Source: Seminavis robusta
Taxonomy: Eukaryota; Bacillariophyta; Bacillariophyceae; Naviculales; Naviculaceae
Reading direction: 5' to 3'
Assembly (NCBI GenBank): GCA_903772945.1
Contig: CAICTM010001657.1
Location: forward strand, 1-24,936
DNA: 24,936 nucleotides
Under the pieces are notes generated by a model. The model saw nothing but the letters and a program-made list of their open reading frames with translations, was not told the DNA's origin and made no database searches. Every line of letters begins with the position of its first letter. Positions within the stretch are counted from its first letter, which is position 1. Made by a program: the position numbers and the translations under genes. Positions 20,314-24,936 of this stretch are shown here, one piece after another.

Positions 20314-21718
20314 TCATCCACGTGCTGCAGCACATCCAAACCGTGTGACTTTCCTTCCCTCCCCAATCATGATGCGCTTGACATTGTGATCCGTGCCGCA
20401 ATTTGATTGGAATGTCTGGAATTCGTTAGGTGAATGTTTCTTGTTGTCGTCCAAAGCAAACCATAAATAAGCTTCTTTTCCACTATGATCCATCGCTTGG
20501 ATCAGTGCCTTCCAGTCCTGATGCGATGTCAATGGCACCATCTTTTGCTGTTCCGCCCGTGACCGTGCATCATCGTCGCTAATGCTTGCCAAAAAGTCTG
20601 GCCATACAAATGATTCGATAAGTCGCGGCTGCGTGTCATACTGCTCGTACATGTCTTGTAACAAGTGCAACCCCAGTTCCGGTCCAACTCCAGCATCGAT
20701 CTGCCAGCGACTTGGTGGCTGAATGTATGCATTATCATGATGTTATTTTGGGGAAAGTAGAACGATGCAGAACAAACGATGTTAGGAGGCGACACGAAAA
20801 CGGCAAGTCAGCACAAGTATGAACTCAAAACGCAAGCAATCAACTACAGGAAGTAACTGCATTAAACGTACATCCGTGTACTGTTCGTACCGTACTACAT
20901 GTAGTACTTACTCCAAACTCGACGAGCGTGTTTTGAATCCTCTTGGCCGTGAACAGTTGTGCGGCACCTTTGGCAGCCTGTAGTTCAAATCCTTCCACAT
21001 CAATCTTGAGAAACGCGATATCGTGTTGTGGTTTGCCATTACTACCATCTGATGATGCCGCCACAAAATCTTGGATACGAAAGGCGTGCAGTTGTTCTAC
21101 TCGTAGTGTTGTATTGGTTCGTTCTCCCTCTCGTACGACAGTGCCCAGCTGTCCGTCCATTTTCTTGGCATGCTTCATGCTAATCGTCTCGTCGTGTTCA
21201 TCTAGAGCCGCATTGTGATACACCGTGATCCGGTCGGCTACGTTATTCTCTTGCGCCGCTCGGTTTATCAGTTTGCAAAGATTCTGTTGGGGTTCCACGG
21301 CAATGACGTCGGCCCCCAGTTTCGCCGCAAACAGTGAATACAGTCCGTGATTCGCTCCTACATCGAGGACCAGTGGCGGGCGTTGCTGTTGTTGTTGTTG
21401 TGCCATTCGGATCGCATCTTTCAAAATGGCGTAGCCGTGTATTTCCCGTTGTAAGTGATCGTGCAGCATTCGAATGTGTTTGAATTTACGAACGGCAAAT
21501 TGAAGTGGCACGCCGTGGATGTCAATGCTATCAAACAAGACCGACGATGGATGAGCGGCTTGTGAATATGGGGTTGGCAATGCCACATCATCTCTCTGCA
21601 CAGTAGTAGTACCAGTATGTGCAATCATGTCATTCACGACAGAAGCCCTCCTGCTGGAGAACCATAACCAGCCAATGGTTGCGAGAGGAGCCAAAACCAG
21701 CTGGTGGTTGGCAATCAC
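20314..21718 (-). pseudogene. FkbM-1 methyltransferase, copy 3, N-terminus replaced by LTR sequence
   Basis: Exon 2 is 20314-20718, the intron 20719-20911, and exon 1 runs from 20912 up to the LTR border at 21679. The native first 15-16 codons are stranded beyond the element at about 24325-24370. The open frame does not end at the insertion: it continues 13 codons into the left LTR and finds an ATG at 21716-21718, giving MIANHQLVLAPLA fused to TIGWLWFSSRR. The catalytic motifs LVLDVGANHG, IAVEP and KIDVEGFE are intact, unlike in copy 2. The hydrophobic TIGWLWF stretch survives, so an anchor may be kept. The exon-2 frame shift shared with copies 1 and 2 is present (continuation to 20169). Expression would depend on antisense promoter activity of the element. 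Confidence 0.7.
21675..21679. repeat. Left target-site duplication (atggt)
   Basis: atggt directly precedes the 5' LTR; attgt at 24320-24324 follows the 3' LTR. Copy 1 has a single atggtagc at the same point, which places the insertion exactly. One mismatch separates the two. Five-base duplications are usual for copia elements. Confidence 0.6.
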
Positions 21719-21838
21719 GAGGTGAACCTCCCGGGACTCGCTAGAACGAGGTAGACGTAGAATCCCCTTTTAATTTTTAGCTTATTCTTTTGTGTCATCC
21801 CATGTCTACATCGTACTGCACATCGGCCTCCGTTCGCA
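21680..21838 (+). repeat. Left (5') LTR
   Basis: It starts tgcgagaggagcc and ends ccgttcgca; about 159 bp. The first roughly 105 bp match the right LTR exactly, while the remainder carries several indels and substitutions. It donates an antisense ATG to the FkbM copy 3 frame. Confidence 0.75.
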
Positions 21839-21839
21839 G

Positions 21840-22490
21840 GCTGTCAGCCAAGCTGCCCGGTTTGCTTTCCAACCCAAGAGGAGCCATGAGCTCGCTCTGA
21901 TCCGCATTGGCCAGTATTTGGTGAAGACCCAGGAGAAAGGCCTCACAATGAAGCCAATTACCCCGGATTCCTTCAAGATGGATCGACCTATCGTGGATGC
22001 ATGATTATCATGGGTACTTACGGAAGGATACAGGCCGGATCCCTGCAATGTCAAGAGCAGGACAGGGCTTTTGCATTTGCCTCAATGACTGTCCAATAGT
22101 CTGGGCGAGCAAACTGCAGCAAGCATCGCACTCAGCACCATGATCTCGTAGTACTATGCCTTAGACCACTGTATGATGGAGGCGATCCCATTGCGCAACA
22201 CATGAAAGCTGTCGCCAAAGGATGGGCATTAATGAGCACTGGATGTGACCTCGTTCAAAGACCGAAAACTGTCTGGGAAGACAACTGTGGGAGCTCTAAA
22301 TCTGGCAAACATGGAACCAGGTCAAAGCACTCCTCGCTCAAAGTTCTATGATGTGAAGGTGCATTGGATTCCGCATTCATCTCAAGCCTGTAAGCTCGAG
22401 GTGGCGAAAATCGACACACAGACCAGCTCGACTGACATGTTCACCAAACCTTTAGCGAGAGAAGTCTTCAAAGGCTTCGACTTCGTTTAA
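21840..22490 (+). pseudogene. Remnant of copia pol: RT C-terminal flank and RNase H
   Basis: The first frame (to 22004) contains AVSQAARFAFQPKRSHELA, IGQYLVKTQEKG and IVDA, matching the region between RT and RNase H of copia pol, where family members read R-x-x-x-Y-L-K-G-T and VDADF. It then shifts: pieces resembling the ASKL and STM..EYYAL motifs are in other frames at about 22090-22170. A last frame (ending 22490) carries VGALNLANMEPGQ, TPRSKFYDVKVHW, STDMFTKPL and a C-terminal tail, typical of the end of copia RNase H. Multiple shifts make it non-functional. These motifs are recognised from family knowledge. Confidence 0.75.
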
Positions 22491-22980
22491 TGGGCTGGTA
22501 GCGTGCTACAGTTTTTTTCAGCTCGCGGAGTAGGATATTTTCTTCTCCTCTGCTCGAGCTGCATGTTGTCTCGCTTGGAGCTAGCGGAAGATGATGTTGG
22601 CGTCGTTCTACTGGTGCGCCACGTCATTGGATTGCCGCAGCAATCTAGATCTCGCCAAAGAGGGAGAACTCCTTTTTTCTTTTTCGCCAACTCCAACTCT
22701 ACCACAATTGATTGCGTCACGACAAGGGCACTCCAACGTCACATGTCACGGTCGCGCGCGATCTCCACGCTGTAATTTTCAAATTCAAGTCGTTGCTAGC
22801 GCAAAAAAAAAAGTTGATTTCCATCTGACGTCAAAACTACCACGCTGAGAAACCACGCCAATAACACCGGTTTTGCGAAGTGGTTTCGCTCCAGAGGAAG
22901 CTCAACAACAACAACTTGATTTGAAGACTCACAAAATCGACAGTGGACCTACAATAGAAGACTGCTACGACCACGAGCTG
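22491..22980. other. Non-coding stretch inside the LTR element
   Basis: This follows the pol stop. It contains a ttttttt tract near 22511, pyrimidine-rich tracts near 22540 and 22675, and an A10 run at about 22802-22811. Short frames on both strands show no recognisable domain. In a standard copia element the right LTR would follow soon after pol, so this is extra material of unknown origin. Confidence 0.4.
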
Positions 22981-23947
22981 CACACACCCTGATTTTATTA
23001 TCGTTGCATATCTAATCCATCTTGAGATCGACCATGAAGCGCAGCTGAAAAACAACCAAAGCAAACAGAAGAACCGTCGCAAGGTGCTTGTGGGTACGCC
23101 CAAGCAAGTGTCCAGTTGCTGCTGAAGCTCCATCCGAAGAAGAGCCAGCTTCCAAGAAGGTACCGTGAAGAAATCAGCTGTGAAGAAGCAAGCTACCTTG
23201 AAGCCAATCCAGCGGTTACCCCTGTTGCAAAGGCCGACCCTGCTGGACAAGGTTGACGTGGGAACGTTGCTACCAGACCCTGCCGCAACAAGCTCCTCGC
23301 CATGACTAACCAACCAGCCTGGTCTGTTCACTCAGGTCGCCAATTCAGCTGCTGCAGTACGCCGACACTTCAGCAGCATCCAACAACGAGCGACTCGGTC
23401 TCCGATACCAGCGTCGTGGAATCGTCGCCGCCACTTCCAAGATAGGTCCCCAAGACAACTAGAGCTGGAACTGCCGTCGCGATCAAACAAGAAAGCAAGA
23501 CCTGCCGGGAATGACATCTCGAAGCTCGATCGACAAGCTGTTGTTCTATTCGATGCTCGTCCAGCTCAAGATAGCAGTCGCAACCTCACGGTCAAGATGG
23601 TCGGGAAGCGTTGGTTCACGGACTTCCTTACAACCCACAAGGTCGAAGATCGTGGTCTGAGCTGACTCGACATCGAGACCATAATTGGAGGTCGCTCCGC
23701 GCTCATTTCCAAGCTAGTGGCTTTAATGAAAGACACTGTGTACAAGACTCGTATCTCTTCTGTCACGAAACGTCTAACTTGTCTCCAGCATTTCATTCGC
23801 ACGGGAGTTCAACTTTGGGGTCTCACCATTGAAGAACAGCGAAAGGTGCTCTCCCAGGAGGACGGGACGTGCTACGCCGCCTCGGAGAATGACTATGAAT
23901 GGAACTACCCTGAGCAGCCATTCATTGAAGTTGACGACGACCAATGA
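22981..23947 (+). pseudogene. Unidentified decayed reading frame inside the LTR element
   Basis: One frame stays open from about 22961 to the stop at 23945-23947 except for three tga codons, near 23114, 23303 and 23664. The N-terminal part is Lys/Gln-rich (KNNQSKQKNRRK, then VKKSAVKKQ), the middle is Arg/Ser-rich, and the end has ISKLVALMKDTVYKTR, an HFIRTGVQLWGL stretch and an acidic tail (PFIEVDDDQ). I do not recognise a family. A gag-like or captured host gene is possible, since a basic N-terminus suits nucleic-acid binding, but this is speculation. The only uninterrupted portion is about 94 codons at 23666-23947. Confidence 0.35.
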
Positions 23948-24141
23948 TGAAGAAGAAGGAGCAGGACGAAGACGAGGAAGACGAGCACAAGAGCGAGAAT
24001 TAAACGAGGACAAGGTTGATCTACGAAAATACAAGAGATGGAGCCTCTACCACTACATTGCATGTTTGTGTTTGTTTAGAGTTTGACATCGTTGTGTAGC
24101 AAAGAGGACTACGGTACAAAATTTTCTACCCCGTTCGGTTC

Positions 24142-24150
24142 AAGAGGGAG
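24142..24150 (+). other. Polypurine tract of the LTR element
   Basis: aagagggag directly abuts the first base of the right LTR, the normal place for the plus-strand primer of reverse transcription. It also confirms the element orientation and the LTR start. Confidence 0.7.
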
Positions 24151-24319
24151 TGCGAGAGGAGCCAAAACCAGCTGGTGGTTGGCAATCACGAGGTGAACCT
24201 CCCGGGACTCGCTAGAACGAGGTAGACGTAGAATCCCCTTTTAATTTTTTAGCTTTATTCTTTTTGATGTTCATTTCTCTCATGGTCTACATCCGTACTG
24301 CACAATCGCCTCCGTTCCA
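24151..24319 (+). repeat. Right (3') LTR
   Basis: It starts tgcgagaggagcc and ends ccgttcca; about 169 bp, roughly 10 bp longer than the left LTR because of single-base and short insertions in its 3' third. Confidence 0.75.
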
Positions 24320-24324
24320 ATTGT

Positions 24325-24370
24325 AGCGCGTTGCTGCTGCAGCTGTTAGGACACGGAAGGGACGAGCCAT
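24325..24370 (-). pseudogene. Stranded N-terminal codons of FkbM-1 copy 3
   Basis: The ATG at 24368-24370 begins MARPFRVLTAAAAT, matching copy 1 residues 1-14 with Q8 changed to L. It is then cut by the LTR insertion with a 2-bp loss near the border (agcgcgttgctg against agctgccgttgctg). The rest of the gene lies 2.6 kb away, beyond the element. Confidence 0.75.
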
Positions 24371-24936
24371 TCCACGAAGTACGATACTTGCACTGTGTTA
24401 TTCAACGGGGTCGAAAAGCTTAAGATTGCTACTAGACTAGCTAGTATACACTTTACGTATCGTGTTGGCTTTGACTTGTTGACGTGATCCGGAAAGGAAG
24501 TGTGAGGTTTGAGGGCTTTTTTGTCAATACCAAAGGTACATCAATGGCGACCGCTTGGTTACTTGCAAGATTTTGGAGGTGAGGAGCCATAGAAATCACA
24601 ACCAGAGAGAGTTTTACCATGGCAGCACCAGTCATAGCACTCCATGGCACAACTAAAGCTGCTGCTTTGGTGGTCAAATGCTTCTAGTTGTGGTTTGGTT
24701 TGTTGTTGTTGCTGCCGCTGTTTTTCATTTTTCGATTTTCGTTATTTCGAATCCGAAGCATGACTAGTCACTCTCAGTTCAAAATTCGACTGAAATTCAT
24801 TTTTGATGGCAAAATTCATACTTCTACCCATTGTGAATCAGTTAACTCATGCTGTAGAAGAGATATAAATATGCTATCGCAATAATGCTTGCATTGATGC
24901 CCTCTTGAAGATATACTAGCTAGTAATGATTGTTGG
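24371..24936. other. Upstream flank of FkbM-1, copy 3, to the window edge
   Basis: Counterpart of 10447-11012. It keeps the actagctagt palindromes and the small frame (24453-24635). Near 24640-24672 it differs from copy 1 by a net 18-bp insertion (cacaactaaagctgctgct region) and a 6-bp deletion. Confidence 0.5.

Larger units (their letters stand above)
21680..24319 (+). mobile_element. Internally deleted Ty1/copia-type LTR retrotransposon inserted in FkbM-1 copy 3
   Basis: Two related terminal repeats (21680-21838 and 24151-24319) begin tgcgag and end in ca. A purine run aagagggag abuts the right LTR, as a polypurine tract should. A 5-bp imperfect target duplication flanks the element. Internal coding begins abruptly after the left LTR in the RT-to-RNase H connection (AVSQAARFAF...KRSHELALIRIGQYL) and continues into RNase H, so gag, protease, integrase and most of RT are deleted. 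No primer-binding site is visible after the left LTR. The element cannot move on its own. About 1.65 kb of unidentified sequence separates the pol stop from the right LTR. Confidence 0.8.
17081..24936 (+). repeat. Amplified segment, copy 3 (direct, interrupted by an LTR element)
   Basis: From 17081 (cgagcggt, equivalent to 5804 in copy 1) the order matches copy 1: transporter second half, transposase remnant and FkbM-1. An LTR element at 21680-24319 interrupts FkbM-1, after which copy-1-like flank continues to the right edge (equivalent to about 11012). The copy extends beyond the window. Confidence 0.9.

Overview
The window looks like nuclear DNA from a stramenopile, most probably a pennate diatom. 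It carries spliced genes with short GT-AG introns (74, 98 and about 192 nt), an ankyrin-repeat gene whose layout I associate with diatoms, an FkbM-type methyltransferase with an anchor-like N-terminus, a Ty1/copia element, and a transposase tail of the PIF/Harbinger type. No bacterial operon structure, rRNA, tRNA or CRISPR array is visible. The species call is inference.

Layout. (1) 1-710: 3' part of an ankyrin-repeat gene with a late frameshift. (2) 1308-2261, minus strand: an intact PAPS-dependent sulfotransferase. (3) 2262-3742: non-coding, holding a MITE-like element (about 3040-3425) filled with degenerate aggcaac repeats. (4) 3743-8005: a full-length ABCC/MRP-type ABC transporter (TMD1-NBD1-TMD2-NBD2, three exons) with one missing base in exon 2. 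(5) About 8228-8518: a transposase remnant. (6) 8889-10446, minus strand: a two-exon FkbM methyltransferase (FkbM-1). (7) 11376-11558: the 3' tip of a second, diverged FkbM-like gene (FkbM-2), cut by a 25-N gap at 11559-11583.

The window is dominated by one segment present three times in alternating orientation. Copy 1 (about 5804-11558, plus) contains the TMD2-NBD2 half of the transporter, the transposase remnant, FkbM-1 and the FkbM-2 tip. Copy 2 (11584-17081) is its inverted image across the N gap. Copy 3 (17081-24936, plus, running off the window) is joined gaplessly and head-to-head to copy 2 at 17081. This is a duplication-inverted-triplication-like layout. Both internal breakpoints fall in the linker between NBD1 and TMD2, so copies 2 and 3 carry domain-complete but promoterless half-transporters. 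The copies are very similar but not identical. They differ by copy-specific indels, a D-to-G change in the SAM motif of FkbM copy 2, and a strongly diverged tract at about 14460-14940. A trivial assembly mirror image is therefore an insufficient explanation, although haplotype mis-joining remains possible.

Copy 3 has also received a copia-like LTR element (21680-24319) with an imperfect 5-bp target duplication. It interrupts FkbM codon 16 or so and supplies a new in-frame ATG from its LTR. The element is internally deleted: only the C-terminal RT-flank/RNase H part of pol remains, followed by about 1.65 kb of sequence I cannot identify.

Functionally, a sulfotransferase, an ABCC exporter and FkbM O-methyltransferases could together modify and export a small molecule or glycan. 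That is inference from proximity only. The better supported story is structural: a recently amplified palindromic locus whose gene copies are decaying by different routes.
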